In this document: piece by piece, positions 44,501 through 53,285 of the stretch
Layout of the letters: the number at the start of each line of letters is the position of its first letter
Numbering within the stretch: the stretch's first letter is position 1
The notes under the pieces: generated by a model
Told to the model about the DNA's origin: nothing
The model's input: only the letters and a program-made list of their open reading frames with translations
Databases searched by the model: none
Origin: Undaria pinnatifida
Taxonomy: Eukaryota > Sar > Phaeophyceae > Laminariales > Alariaceae
Length of the DNA: 64,000 nt
Direction: 5' to 3'
Assembly: GCA_012845835.1 (NCBI GenBank)
Contig: JABAKD010000029.1
Span: forward strand, 3,382,844-3,446,843
Made by a program: the position numbers and the translations under genes

Positions 44501-47500
44501 TCCGCCGCCACCGCCGCCGCAGCAGCAGCAGCAGCAGCAGCCGCTGCCGCTGCAGTCGCAGTCGGTGGCCGCGCAACGAGAACGAGCCGCTGTTGGGGTA
44601 GTGGTGCCGGCGCGGGCGCGGGGGGGAGTGGCGGGAAGGCCAAAATCGGAACAGGGAGAAGAGGAGGAGGAGGAGGAGGGGGGGGGGGGGCTGAGCTTGA
44701 TGCAACTCGAGCTCAGCGAAGAGGATCTGCCCGCTGTAGTGCCGTACGAGGAGGTGCGTGCGGCCGGTGGCAAGGGCCGGGGAGATAGGGAGGGGATTGG
44801 CGGGGGGGGGAGCGGGACTCTGTGTGGTTGGAGTAGGGGACAATGGCGCATTTGTCGCGGTCGTTTTCGCCAGCAAGGTGCTTCCTTTCCTTTTTGCTGT
44901 TCTTTTTTTTTTTTTTTTGCTCGTTCTCCTTCGTAGTTCGTCCCCGCCCCACCCTTTTACGACGTGCTTTGTCTTGCCCGTTGTCCTTCGTATTTTCCCC
45001 TCCACCCCCCCCGGTCCGACCCCTAAAGTTTGTTTCCGACTCATGTGGTGGCTGGTGGTGGCCTGAGCGACTGTAGTTTCGCTTCTATGTATGTGTCGTT
45101 CACCGTGTGGCATTCGGCCGCGATAAGGGCTACCCGACACCTCTCGCGACGTGATAAACCCGATCTCAATTTCGTCTTGGCCGCTCGCGCTTTTTCTCGG
45201 CCGACGCGCGCTTTTATTTTTTTGCAAGCAAAGGAAGCATTCACGGCCAACGTCCGAACCCGGTGCTAGCCCCGTTGCTGGTGCTACTGTCTACTCCCGC
45301 TCGCTCGCGCGCCGGGTGATGAAGATGTTCGGCGGCGAAGCCCCTTAGCTTCGTTTTTTTTCACGCAGCTTCTTCTCTCGGCCATTACATTTTTTTTGCG
45401 TTTAGCAAACAAAAGCAAGTAAAAATGACTTGACACCGTTCGAACCCCGTTTGCTACTCCGGTGGTCCTGCTGCTGCCGGCTCCCGCTCGCGCTAGGTGC
45501 TGAGGGTGTTGGGCGGGGAAGCCATTGGCGGCTCGGACGCGCACGCGCAGACGGCCGTGCACCAACAAGGCCTGCCGACTCCTGCAACTCCCTCCGAGAT
45601 CGGCGAGATGCCCGATGTGGGTCCTGCAGAGCGAGAAGGTGTGACAGCGCTCTACGATAGAGGTAGCAATTTTCGTCTGAAATTGTTTTCTGAATGCCGG
45701 GGCTCCTTAACCCAAAATCGTCGGAAAAAAAATAAATAATAGGCCCCTTTTTTTGTTGCCGTGATTCTCGTTGTGCGTGTACCTCGAGGGCCATGGGAAT
45801 TTTGCTTTTCACCAAATTTAGTTTTGTGAGAGAGGTCCTGTAAACCCCTTCAGAGCCCCCAAATCCCTCCCTATGCTAAATTTGAGTAAATTGGTTCCAA
45901 AAAGGGTTTCCAGTAGTGGAGGCGTTAACCCCTTTAGAGCCCCAAATTCCCTCCCTATACTACCTTCAAATAAATTTTTAAAAAAGAAGGGTTTCCAGTA
46001 GTGAAGGCGTTAACCTATTAGAGCCACAAATTCCCTCCCTATACTACCTTCAAGTAAATTTGTCTCCCAAAAAGGGTTTCCGATATTGAAGGCGTTAAGC
46101 TCCCAAATTGGAGAACCTCAGAAGAAAAGATAATCGTTGGAAATAGGCCATATTTTTTTGCATGATGCTCGTTGTGTACCTCAAGGCCATGGGATTTTTC
46201 ATCCGGTAGCAGTTTTATTTTTCTCCAATTTAGTTTTGTGGGAGAGGTCTTAACCCCCTTTAGAGCCCAAAAATCGCTCCCTATACTAAATTCAATTAAA
46301 TTTGTCCCCAAAAAAAGGGTTTCCAGTAGTAAAGGCGTTAATCCCTTCAAAGCCCCAAATTCCCTCCCTATACTAAATTCAAGTCAATTTTCCCTCAAAA
46401 TGGGTTTCCTGTAGTGAAGGCGTTAACCCCTTTAGAGCCCAAAAATCCCTCCCTATACTAAATTCAAGTAAAATTGTCCCCAAAAAGGGTTTCCAGTAGT
46501 GAAGGCGTTAAGATCCCACACCTCTAGAGCCCCAAAACCCCTCCATTGCAAGAACTTATCTAATGCAAGTGGGTGATCGCCCCTCATCTTGCTATACGAG
46601 GGGGTCCTCAGCTGACGCGTGCTACAATAGGGGTGTGCCACATTTTTTCCTGAGGTTCCTCAGTTTGGGAGCTTGAGACCTGTCCCTCCCACGACCCACG
46701 GATAGAACCAAACCATCAACGCGTTGCGAGTCCAAGGAGCAAATCCATCACCCCCTTATTGCTACACGCGCATGCCATGTGAAAACATTTTATACCATCC
46801 CCGTATCCTAGATCTTACGTCTTGCTAGGCTCTCGGGGCATACCATAACACTCACGTACGATGAGATGTGTGCCATGTAACTCGCCCAACAACCTCAGCT
46901 GATCCGCAATTGAAGAGACCCCCCCCCCCCACTGGCGTATATTGTACTTGGTATATTTAGGTTGGGTTGTCGTCGGTTGGCAACGACACTAGTTGTAAAA
47001 CTTGCCGCTCACAACACGAGCTAGACCACCAGTTTTTGTTTGTTTTTGGCGGTCGATCACAGCTGGCGGTCGAGTTAGATAATATGTGCGGGGTGGAGGC
47101 CTTTTACTCCGCACAAGGGGAATGATCGTGTGTATCACGCAGTGTCGATGGTAAGGCACCCACGAGGCAGTTACATACAGTACTCCCATTGCTGTCTCTG
47201 GGAGTGGCCATACCGGAAATTAGATGAATTCATTGAAGAACTCATGGAAGCTGTCATCCACATGCAATTGGTCAGTCCGCCTCACAAGCGGTTCTTAGTA
47301 GGATGCAGCTCACCCTTCATGCGACTCACCAAGCACCTCACGGCGCTTCGCGCGTGGTGCAAGCAATGCCTGCCTGGTCGGTGAAAACCCGACGTGCTCC
47401 GTCCCGGCATTGTAGGAATGCGAAGTCTATGGTGATACGACTACGACCATGCATGAATATCGAGTACACCCGCCCTTCCCCCCCCCCCCCCCCCCGTCGT

Positions 47501-49649
47501 TGAGAGTAGGAATGTCGACTGTCTGTCCAGGGAGGAACGGAATGCGTTAAGAGGTAGGAGGAGAGAGGAAGATAGACGGATGTGACATGGAGACAATTTT
47601 GTTACGTTAGATAACATCGCAAAAAAAAAAGGGAGAAAACGATCGCTGTCCTAGTGGAAGGGAGATGGTGGCCATAGACGGCCAAACAGGAAGGAGATAA
47701 GATAAGCACAAGAAGCTTTGTTTGCTTGTAGTATACCCTGGTATATGGAAGAAACGTACAGTGCGCCTCTTTATGTTGGAGGGGCCTCTATTAGGAGTGG
47801 GAACGGTGCTCCGTTCGGGAAGGGTCAATGATCAAATGACAAATGACTAAGGCAAGCAACGAATGAGTACCCCCCCCCCACCCCCCCTTCCCCCCGGCGG
47901 CGAAAATGCTTGGCTTCAGTAGGGCAGCTACTGCTGTAGCGTGGCTCGTGTGTGGTTGTCTAACGCCGACCAGGTCGATTTGCTGATAGTTTCCAGTCTT
48001 TCCTGGACCTTTTTTTGTTTTATGCGAGAACACAACCAGCGGTCTTTATGTTTTTGGACATGGTGGTGTGATCATGTAGGTGTCACTCTGGCCTGAAGTG
48101 TAAGTGCCTTGGGGTGTATACCTTTGTTCACAATCGATGCTTATGTTGACGGGCAGCGTGGTGTATGTAGTGTTTTTGGTCGGAGTAGGTGCGGAACAGC
48201 AGTGCTTGCTTTTTGTGCATCGTCGGCGCGCGCGTGGGGGGCTGTGCTTTGCGGACACGCTTCAACGTAGGACTTCCCATGCGCGTGGTTTCCAAGCGAG
48301 GGGCTTCCAACCGCGAATGCGCACCTAAAATAAACCACCCGCACTTGCACCACGCAGAAAATAGCACAAGACGCGCATGGTTTATAAACGACAAATTCGT
48401 ACAGCAGTAGTCGTACAAGGTACAGCGAAACCTAACCTACACAGTAATTCAGCTGCGCCATTCGCATTGTATCGATATGCCAAACCGTCGTACAGCTGTA
48501 GGCATGTATGTATATGCCGTACGCGTGGAGACGATCACATCATACAAGCACGCCCGTGAAGCGCCTAATCCCGGTATGTTTGCCGTCTGCGCTGTCTTAT
48601 CCTTTTCTGTTTTTTTGCCATGTTTTTTTATTGTCTTCGCACTTTTCTTTCTCCTCTCTGCCTAGATTAGACGCAACACACAGATCCGGGGTCACTAAGC
48701 AGGCTCTTTTTCTCTCCCCTCCCCACTACGGTGCACGCCTTCATTTTCATCGAGAGAATACCCCAGCTATTTCATCCCTCGTCGACTCGCATCGAATCGC
48801 GCCTATATCGTCTCCCCATTCCAGAAAACGCGTCGTTGTGTTTTACCCCCTCTCCCCGAACAGACAACGAATGAATGAATTATTGAGTTAATTCCCCTAC
48901 ACATTTTTCGATCCGCGATAACTTCGGCAGGCCATGCCAGGCCCCCCAACAGCGGTGCCGAGCGGGGCGGAGAGACAAGCGCAAGCACGGACCCAGTCAA
49001 CTTGTCAACTCCGTCGGCGGAGCACTCGCAGCGGTGGCGCGACATCGACCGCCTCCCGTCCGCGTCGGCGCCGCAACCGAGCGGCACCCTTGACCCAGAC
49101 CTTGCTAATAACCCTGCCGCAAACGGTGTCCTTCACTCTGCTATGGACGAGGGGTCGGGTTTTCTTCCGCCGTCTTCGGGCGCCGCCGCCAACGCTACCA
49201 CCACCACCGCCGCCAGCTCCGCCGCCACCACCACCACTGCCACCGCTGCTGCCGCCTCCGCTGCCGCTGGTGGTGGTGGTAGTTTTGCCGCAAAATCTGT
49301 TTCTTCTGGGAGCGACGGAGGCAGACCATCCCCTGCGATTGTTCCTGCTCCCACCTCAACAGCAGCAACGGCGGCGGCAGCGGCCGGCGGTTACGCAGCA
49401 GCCGCAGCGAAACGTTACCCGCTTCTCTTCGGGTCGGTGGGCGCAAGAGAGGACGTCATGATGGCGGCGGCAAGGCTTATGGCATCCGAGGGGGAAGCCA
49501 CAGCGGGCGATGGGAGCGGCGAGGCGTGCGCCGGCGCCCGAGCCGCGGCAGAAGAAGCTGTAGCATTTTTGATGGAAGTTGAGGGACGACAAGATGGGGG
49601 GGCTTCCGCCTGGCAGCTCGCCGCGGGGCCTCGAAGCCCGTCGCGGTAG
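32579..49649 (+). CDS. AAR2: AAR2, U5 snRNP assembly factor, 10 exons, long C-terminal extension
   Basis: Exons are 32579-32692, 34139-34222, 34995-35149, 38489-38754, 39067-39213, 39814-39969, 42180-42278, 44349-44753, 45497-45662 and 48931-49649. AAR2 binds Prp8 and holds Brr2 off during U5 snRNP biogenesis. Family signatures appear in order: [47 protein letters not shown] (human PYP..WISLTN), [31 protein letters not shown] and [48 protein letters not shown], and [14 protein letters not shown]. All phases agree except in exon 4, where the frame must shift across a 15-G run (38675-38689) to reach [13 protein letters not shown] and the phase-0 donor; one fewer G would fix it. With that, the length is 769 aa against ~384 in humans. 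The excess is a Gln/Pro/Glu tract in exon 8 and Ala/Thr/Gly-rich exons 9-10. Exons 9-10 fit by phase but lack homology. Confidence 0.88.
33202..34101. other. AAR2 intron 1 body, contains a piece of the 3880-4930 repeat
   Basis: The intron runs 32693-34138. 33430-33545 matches the tandem repeat at 3880-4930 (CTCGAGCGAGAG, CACTCTCAGAGCA). An uninterrupted 299-codon plus-strand frame crosses it without recognisable domain. A C-rich tract with CCACGCTCGCCC precedes the exon 2 acceptor. Confidence 0.5.
34705..34792 (+). pseudogene. Upstream partial copy of AAR2 exon 3
   Basis: GCAG at 34705-34708 is followed by sequence reading, in the correct phase, [17 protein letters not shown], against [16 protein letters not shown] in the true exon at 34995. 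Similarity fades after CCTCGTGGA. The acceptor AG is kept. A later frame disturbance and the lack of a donor make productive use unlikely. Confidence 0.85.
35280..35412 (+). pseudogene. Downstream partial copy of AAR2 exon 3
   Basis: The copy covers the 3' part of the exon: WDAEAGELV, then [12 protein letters not shown], against WDAEAEDLV and [12 protein letters not shown] in the real exon. It ends in GACGCCAGTCTTGG before a GTAAC donor-like site. An indel after LRE shifts the frame. With 34705-34792 it forms a three-copy tandem, with the intact exon in the middle. Confidence 0.85.
35518..36830. mobile_element. Non-autonomous TIR element in AAR2 intron 3 (~1.3 kb)
   Basis: The terminal inverted repeat GTGTTTGCGAAAATACGTTT at 35527 faces AAACGTACTTTCGCAAACAC ending at 36823, with about 40 paired bases including AAATTTACTTG. 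The flanks carry ACAAATA at 35518-35524 and 36824-36830, a candidate target-site duplication. Inside is a ~165-bp tandem duplication (about 35685-35840 and 35853-36008, each ending CAGACTACAAATCAGAGGTA). There is no transposase frame. Confidence 0.8.
36175..36214. other. Perfect 17-bp hairpin
   Basis: 36175-36191 and 36198-36214 are exact reverse complements (GGTTTAGGGCAGAGGAG) around a 6-nt loop, inside the TIR element at 35518-36830. Confidence 0.85.
36865..37440 (+). repeat. Dispersed repeat family D, copy 1
   Basis: This is collinear with 60868-61400. Shared blocks in order are GAACGTGGCGAGCTCGTTA, GGGCTCCGACCC, TGTGGCGGG, CGACCAGGCTTC, GCAACCTCTC, GGCGCTGTCACCTACA and TCTATCTCGA. It is diverged, with no intact frame. 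Confidence 0.75.
37868..37975. repeat. (GGTTC)n array in AAR2 intron 3
   Basis: GGTTCGGTTCGATTCGG pentamer units occur with two longer GAAACTTCCGTTC / GAAACTTTCGTTC insertions. The same pentamer, in complement, is at 59519-59680. Confidence 0.85.
38185..38262 (+). pseudogene. First upstream copy of AAR2 exon 4
   Basis: TTTTAG at 38189-38194 is followed by GCCTTCCCGATGGACCAG and TGGTTGAACCTCGCCAACTG. Compared with the real exon at 38489 it has lost one base after GCCTT, so splicing to this acceptor would shift the frame. The conserved CGGGGTTT intron piece precedes it, as it does the real exon. Confidence 0.85.
38275..38378 (+). pseudogene. Second upstream copy of AAR2 exon 4
   Basis: CGGGGTTTCC and TTAG (38295-38298) are followed by an in-frame [21 protein letters not shown], against [21 protein letters not shown] in the real exon. 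The acceptor and frame are kept, but the tryptophan is replaced and the frame runs into a C-rich intron without a clear donor. Confidence 0.85.
39360..39595 (+). repeat. Coding-like direct duplication in AAR2 intron 5
   Basis: About 39370-39425 reads [17 protein letters not shown] and about 39509-39575 reads [20 protein letters not shown] in plus-strand frames. The two copies lie 140 bases apart in an intron and do not correspond to any part of AAR2 that I recognise. They could be ghost copies of an unknown exon. Confidence 0.5.
40010..40250. repeat. GACCCG-rich dispersed repeat in AAR2 intron 6
   Basis: ACCCGACCCGACCCGACCCG and related hexamers end in CCCGTGAAAAATCCTGG. It is similar to 50880-51080 and to 165-215. 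Confidence 0.6.
40585..40960. repeat. (GGTTGGTTGATT)n array in AAR2 intron 6
   Basis: An imperfect four-base GGTT/GATT/GGCT array spans about 370 bases, G/T-rich on the sense strand. Open frames across it are artefacts. Confidence 0.85.
41150..41345. repeat. (CCCCTACCCCCA)n array, first block
   Basis: A C-rich 6-bp or 12-bp array lies in AAR2 intron 6. It is interrupted at 41345-41660 by a SINE-like insertion and resumes at 41661. Confidence 0.85.
41345..41660 (-). repeat. SINE-like repeat, copy 2, inserted in the C-rich array
   Basis: This matches 8325-8675 (CTTCTGGACAAGGCGTGG, CATAGGGTTCA, CATCGAGTGTTGCTAACTCA, then a tRNA-like tail ending CACCGGGGCGACCGG). On the minus strand the tRNA-like part starts GGTCGCCCCGGTGGCGTATC. 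It has one tail unit rather than two. The flanking array on both sides suggests insertion into a pre-existing array. Confidence 0.75.
41661..42145. repeat. (CCCCTACCCA)n array, second block
   Basis: This continues the array at 41150-41345 up to about 35 bases before the exon 7 acceptor at 42179. Confidence 0.85.
42535..42740. repeat. Fragments of dispersed repeats in AAR2 intron 7
   Basis: 42535-42640 resembles 22600-22680. 42709-42733 resembles 23563-23587. A TAACGTAATGAGGAGCTC motif follows at 42892-42910 (family C-type hairpin). Confidence 0.45.
42960..43440. repeat. Tandem repeat, ~105-bp unit, in AAR2 intron 7
   Basis: Four to five units of CTGCAACCCGAATAA, CAATCTCAAATAAT, GTAGGTATAACAAAACGAAAAA and ACGACGATTTTGAGAA occur. 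Long minus-strand frames across it are repeat-driven. Confidence 0.85.
43550..44070. other. AAR2 intron 7, unique stretch
   Basis: A 92-codon minus-strand frame (43990-43712) has no recognisable domain. A GATTTTGACCGCTCTTA motif occurs at about 43700-43716 and 44003-44017 as a direct repeat that may mark element ends. A (CTCCCTCC)n block follows at 44244-44293. Confidence 0.35.
45297..45353 (+). pseudogene. Upstream partial copy of AAR2 exon 9
   Basis: GTGATGAAGATGTTCGGCGG then CGAAGCCCC at 45316-45343 reads [10 protein letters not shown] before a stop. The real exon at 45497 reads [12 protein letters not shown]. The preceding CTCCCGCTCG stretch is also copied, but the acceptor CTAG has become GCCGG. 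The offset is about 181 bases. Confidence 0.75.
45825..46545. repeat. Tandem repeat, ~80-100-bp unit, in AAR2 intron 9
   Basis: About seven units occur with CCTTTAGAGCCC, CCCTCCCTATACTAAATTCA, CAAAAAGGGTTTCCAGTAGT and GAAGGCGTTAA. A larger duplication (GGCCATATTT.., CTCGTTGTGTACCTC, AGTTTTGTGGGAGAGGTC) is nested inside. Confidence 0.85.
46546..47129. other. AAR2 intron 9, no clear feature
   Basis: TGAGGTTCCTCAGTTTGGGAGCTTGAGACC at about 46650-46680 resembles 54718-54750, a small dispersed repeat. Nothing else is recognised. Confidence 0.35.
47130..47480 (+). repeat. Dispersed repeat family B, full-length plus copy, in AAR2 intron 9
   Basis: Matches 26440-26790 in reverse complement. It ends in CATGAATATCGAGTAC plus a C-run, as does the fragment at 16138-16235. 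Confidence 0.75.
47481..48930. other. AAR2 intron 9, 3' part
   Basis: No recognised element. Several 60-130 codon frames occur without domains. A pyrimidine-rich stretch precedes the acceptor TTCGGCAG at 48923-48930. Confidence 0.35.
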
Positions 49650-50880
49650 ATCGATGCGTGCTGCGACAAGGATACTTAACACTTTTAGCACCGCAGTCCC
49701 AACGTGGGGGAAAAACACTTGGAGTTAGACTAGGATCAATATCGGAGTTGCAAGTGGGTTAGAACACGAGTCATTCGACGGTAGGGCTTGCCGTTGTTAG
49801 ATTAACTAACAATGCACTTGTCCGATTGAGGTCCTCAGGTGAAGAACTACCGGATCAGTCATTGATCAAGTAATTTCACGAGTACGTATTGTTTCAGGAC
49901 TAAGGCATAGAGAAGCTTGGTCGGATTGTGCGACCGAATGAATGCCTTGGAAATCGTTTTTCGGGAGAGAAATTGAGCTCCTCATGTGAGGAGCTCTGGG
50001 ACTTTCTGCTGTACCCCTAACGTGGGATGGCTGACCCACGCTACCGTAGGGGGGTCCATTTTGGGGCATTTTTTTGCAGTGGCTCGTGGTCACTCGCGCG
50101 AGTAACCCCTTCTGTCCCTTTGCGGTCTTAAGTTTTCTTGATTCTTTATATTGACGAAAACAATCCGCAATGGAGTGGTAATTTACGCTGCGCCAAGATA
50201 ATCGCATAATTTTTTTTTGTTCGTGAGGTGCTCAGTCACTCGCGCGAGTGTGATATGATGGTTCGAGTCCGGTAGTGAAAATGGGGGTATGCTAGTACCA
50301 ATACCGTAGCCTTGGCAGGCTGAGCCATCCGGCGGTAGGGGCTTTGCCCCTTTTGGGTTAACTAATGTTTCTGCACGGTTGAACTCCTCACGTGCAGAAC
50401 TCTCGGATGGTATTATATGATCATTTTTTACGATTGTAGTTGCTTTCGGACTAGCGCATACCTGGCAGAACTCTTGGTCGTTTTGCGCGAACGAATTGTC
50501 TTCGAAGTCCTGTTTCGGGTGATGATTGGGAACGTGACATTTTGCCGCACGAAAAAAATGACGAGAATTTGGGCAACAACGCGGAGGACAGGATGCAAGC
50601 GTCGTCGCCGTGTGTGTGCGAGGAGCAAAGGACGGGAATAGCAGGGGTTCCTCGGTCCGGTTGCGAATCAGCCATGAAGGTTAGCGGGCCTCAAAATCCC
50701 CGCCATCATCACGCTGGAGTAGGAGACGCAGACGATGACATCGGCGTCGAATTGCGTTAGGAGCTCAGCCACTTCTGATGCGCACCTAGCGTGGAAAGAC
50801 GTGGCTGACGGGGCGCTCCACAACTAGGAACCACCCAATATAGTCTATCGTATTGCGAGGGTGAAAAGATCCAAGGCTGT
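49650..50880. repeat. Downstream of AAR2; family C repeat copies
   Basis: 49885-50050 carries the family C order (GGACTAAGGCATAGAGAAGC, GTGCGACCGAATGAATGCC, GAGCTCCTCATGTGAGGAGCTC, CTGCTGTACCCCTAACGTGG). 50440-50530 is a second copy (GGACTAGCGCATACCTGGC, GCGCGAACGAATTG). GTGGCTCGTGGTCACTCGCG near 50080 and GAGGTGCTCAGTCACTCGCG near 50225 are a further short duplication. No gene is recognised. Confidence 0.55.
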
Positions 50881-51085
50881 TCACGGGCAATGACCCGGCC
50901 CACCGGTCGGATCAGAATGATTTCAACAACTCGCGGTTAGAGTCGGGTCGGACCAGGAGGTGTTTGAGACCTCACGCGTCGACACGGGTCGGATCAGGGA
51001 AAAAAAATAAAAAAATACCATGGGTCGGGTCAGGTCACCTTGACCCGACCCGGCCCGTGAACAGTAATCCGACCCGTGAAAAGCT
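50880..51085. repeat. GACCCG-rich dispersed repeat
   Basis: Tandem GGTCGGGTCAGGTC / GACCCGACCCGGCCCGTGAA blocks occur, with the terminal CCCGTGAAAAGCTCC shared with 165-215 and 40010-40250. Confidence 0.65.
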
Positions 51086-51329
51086 CCGAAATAATTTATG
51101 AATCTCCACATTCCAAGAGCAGGACCTTCGTGCACCTGCCCGCGTATCGTTATAATAAGGATCTTTCGAGTACCCGTTCTGGCCCCGTTCCAACTCCTGG
51201 AAGGATCCTATTCAAATTCCAAGTGTTTTTTGTCCCCATTGCGGGAGTGCGGTGCTAAAAGGGTTGACTCTGTTTGAAGTTTCAGAGGGCAAACATGTCG
51301 AAACTCAAAAGACGACTACAGCAGCACTT

Positions 51330-53285
51330 GCCTGTGTTAAGGTATTAGTGGGGTATTAGTCCGTTAGACCACTTGCAAAAGATTAACCAATAGCTTACCC
51401 AAACTAAGCCTTCTAACACTCTTCCCCCCTGAAACGGCGGGATAGCAGATCGGCCGGATATACGGTCGGACCTGTCAATATCCAAGTCGTTTCATTCCCT
51501 GGGGATACCGGGGAGAGTATTTTTCAAGTTCGACATGGGGAAAGTCTGAAAAAGTTCATTGTGGTGGATGTGGGATTTGAACCCACGACCCAAAAAACCC
51601 ATGGTCTGTCGACGACGCCATTTGTTAAGGAAAATAGTGGGGTATTACTCCGTTTGACCACTTGCAAAAGGTTAACCAATAGTTTACCCAAACTAAGCCT
51701 TCTAAAACGTGCCAGAAGAAGCAACCTCGGCTGCTGGTGTGGGGATTTGTCCGAGCTGCAATGAAAGGGGGCTTTCAGGACCCAACCTCGGCTGCTGATG
51801 TGGGGATGTGTCCGAGCTGCAATAAAAGGGGGCTTTCAGTACCCACAGCATGCTGGTACGCGTATTACTACTGCTGCGGACTGGTCCTAGATTCCTGATG
51901 GGCTACGATCGTCGAACCCCCGACCTGACGAAGGATTTTTGGAGTTCGCGGAGGAACAGCAGGGCAACGCACATCGTTGGCTGCATTACAGTTTTGTTTT
52001 TATTAATCTCCACTGTCGGAGGAATCGATGTGCCGCCCGGGCGCGCTACGGTCCCTTAGAGGGGGCCACCTAGTCCTGTACTGCATATGTGCTTTGCCAT
52101 CAGATACCAGTTATGTAGTCTAGGTACTTTGCTATCAGATACCAGGTATGGTGGGGATGGAAAACAATGTTTATACGGGGGTCCATCGTTTGACGAAAAA
52201 AGTCGGACAGAGCTTCTACTTGTGGAAGTTTGGACTGAAAAAAACTGGGATAGATATCGCCTACACCCAACAACATCCAAATTTTAAAAGACGAAAAAAG
52301 AAAAATTTGGACAGAGTCAATACTGGGGGTAATTTGGACCACGAAAAAGGGACAGACAGAATACGAGCTTCCCGTCACGCGTTGTCAGCAAACGAGAATC
52401 GAGAAACCAACGTAGCGAACGCAATCTGGGTATTTCCCTAGCCTGCAGCAACACATGGAGTACTTACCATATTTTTCGTATTTTAGAGCCTGTCTGACAT
52501 TCAAAGCGAATTTTAGAGCCTGTATGTCCGAAGCAAAAATCTTAGAAAATGTAAAAAACAGACCTCGAGGGGTGATAGAGAGTTTGCACTGGTTCTGAAA
52601 AGTTGTTTGTTAGTCGATTATGCCAAGGTATTAGTGGGGTATTAGTCCGTTTGGGATTGGAAACCCATTGTGATTTTCAAGCGCAAATTCGGATCCTGCC
52701 GACGACGCCATTTGTTAAGGTATTAGTGGGGTATTTGTAATAGAGTGTCAGTATAGCTGGCAATAGATTCGGTAAGATATCCCGCAGAGTCATGGTATAT
52801 TGGCCACAAAAAGTTTCTCTTAAACGGAATATTCTGAGAGAAGATAACCCGCAGAATCTCGCTAGCTTATACCGCAAGAGCGTTCTCGGTAATGGAACGT
52901 TCCTCCTCTGGAAAAGATAGATAGAAGTAAGCGCGTTAAGCGCTCATGGGAATATAGAAGATCTAGGAGAACGTTCCTTGTACGTTCCATGGGTAAAGGT
53001 CCAGAAGAGAGCACAGCAGCAAAGCTGGGGTGAAGCGAACTCTGTGAGCCTCGCCCCACCCCCACGCTCTAACTCCTCCTTTCCTGTCTCCTCGAGCTTC
53101 TCATCGCTCAACGCCAACATTAAGAAATCTACAAAGAACCGGTGCTGTCTCCAAGCGAAGCTGATACCCCTGCGTCCTTTCCCTCACACCTTCCGGCACC
53201 ACGACCCTTCCACATATTAGTCCGTTTGACCGCTTGCGAAAGGTTAACCGATAGCTTACCCAAACCAAGCCTTAAAACATTTATT
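51330..53285 (-). mobile_element. Cluster of decayed LTR-retroelement fragments
   Basis: The same LTR-like text (TTAAGGTATTAGTGGGGTAT, then CCGTTTGACCACTTGCAAAA, then GGTTAACCAATAGCTTACCC) occurs at about 51337-51420, 51628-51712, 52625-52655 and 52717-52740, with an altered form at 53214-53280. On the minus strand the LTR ends CCTTAACA and is followed by AATGGCGTCGTCG at 51611-51630 and 52694-52716. TGG plus a tRNA 3'-end complement is what a primer-binding site looks like. No intact gag or pol frame is recognised. Confidence 0.6.
51570..51586 (-). other. tRNA T-arm-like sequence inside retroelement debris
   Basis: GTGGGTTCAAATCCCAC on the minus strand is a perfect 5-bp stem with a canonical TTCAAAT loop, followed by ATCCACCA. 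No D-arm or anticodon arm can be placed upstream, so it is not called as a tRNA gene. Confidence 0.6.

Noticed and set aside
51548..51640. Candidate tRNA gene
   Set aside because: Only a T-arm and acceptor 3' strand are present; no D-arm, anticodon arm or matching 5' acceptor strand.
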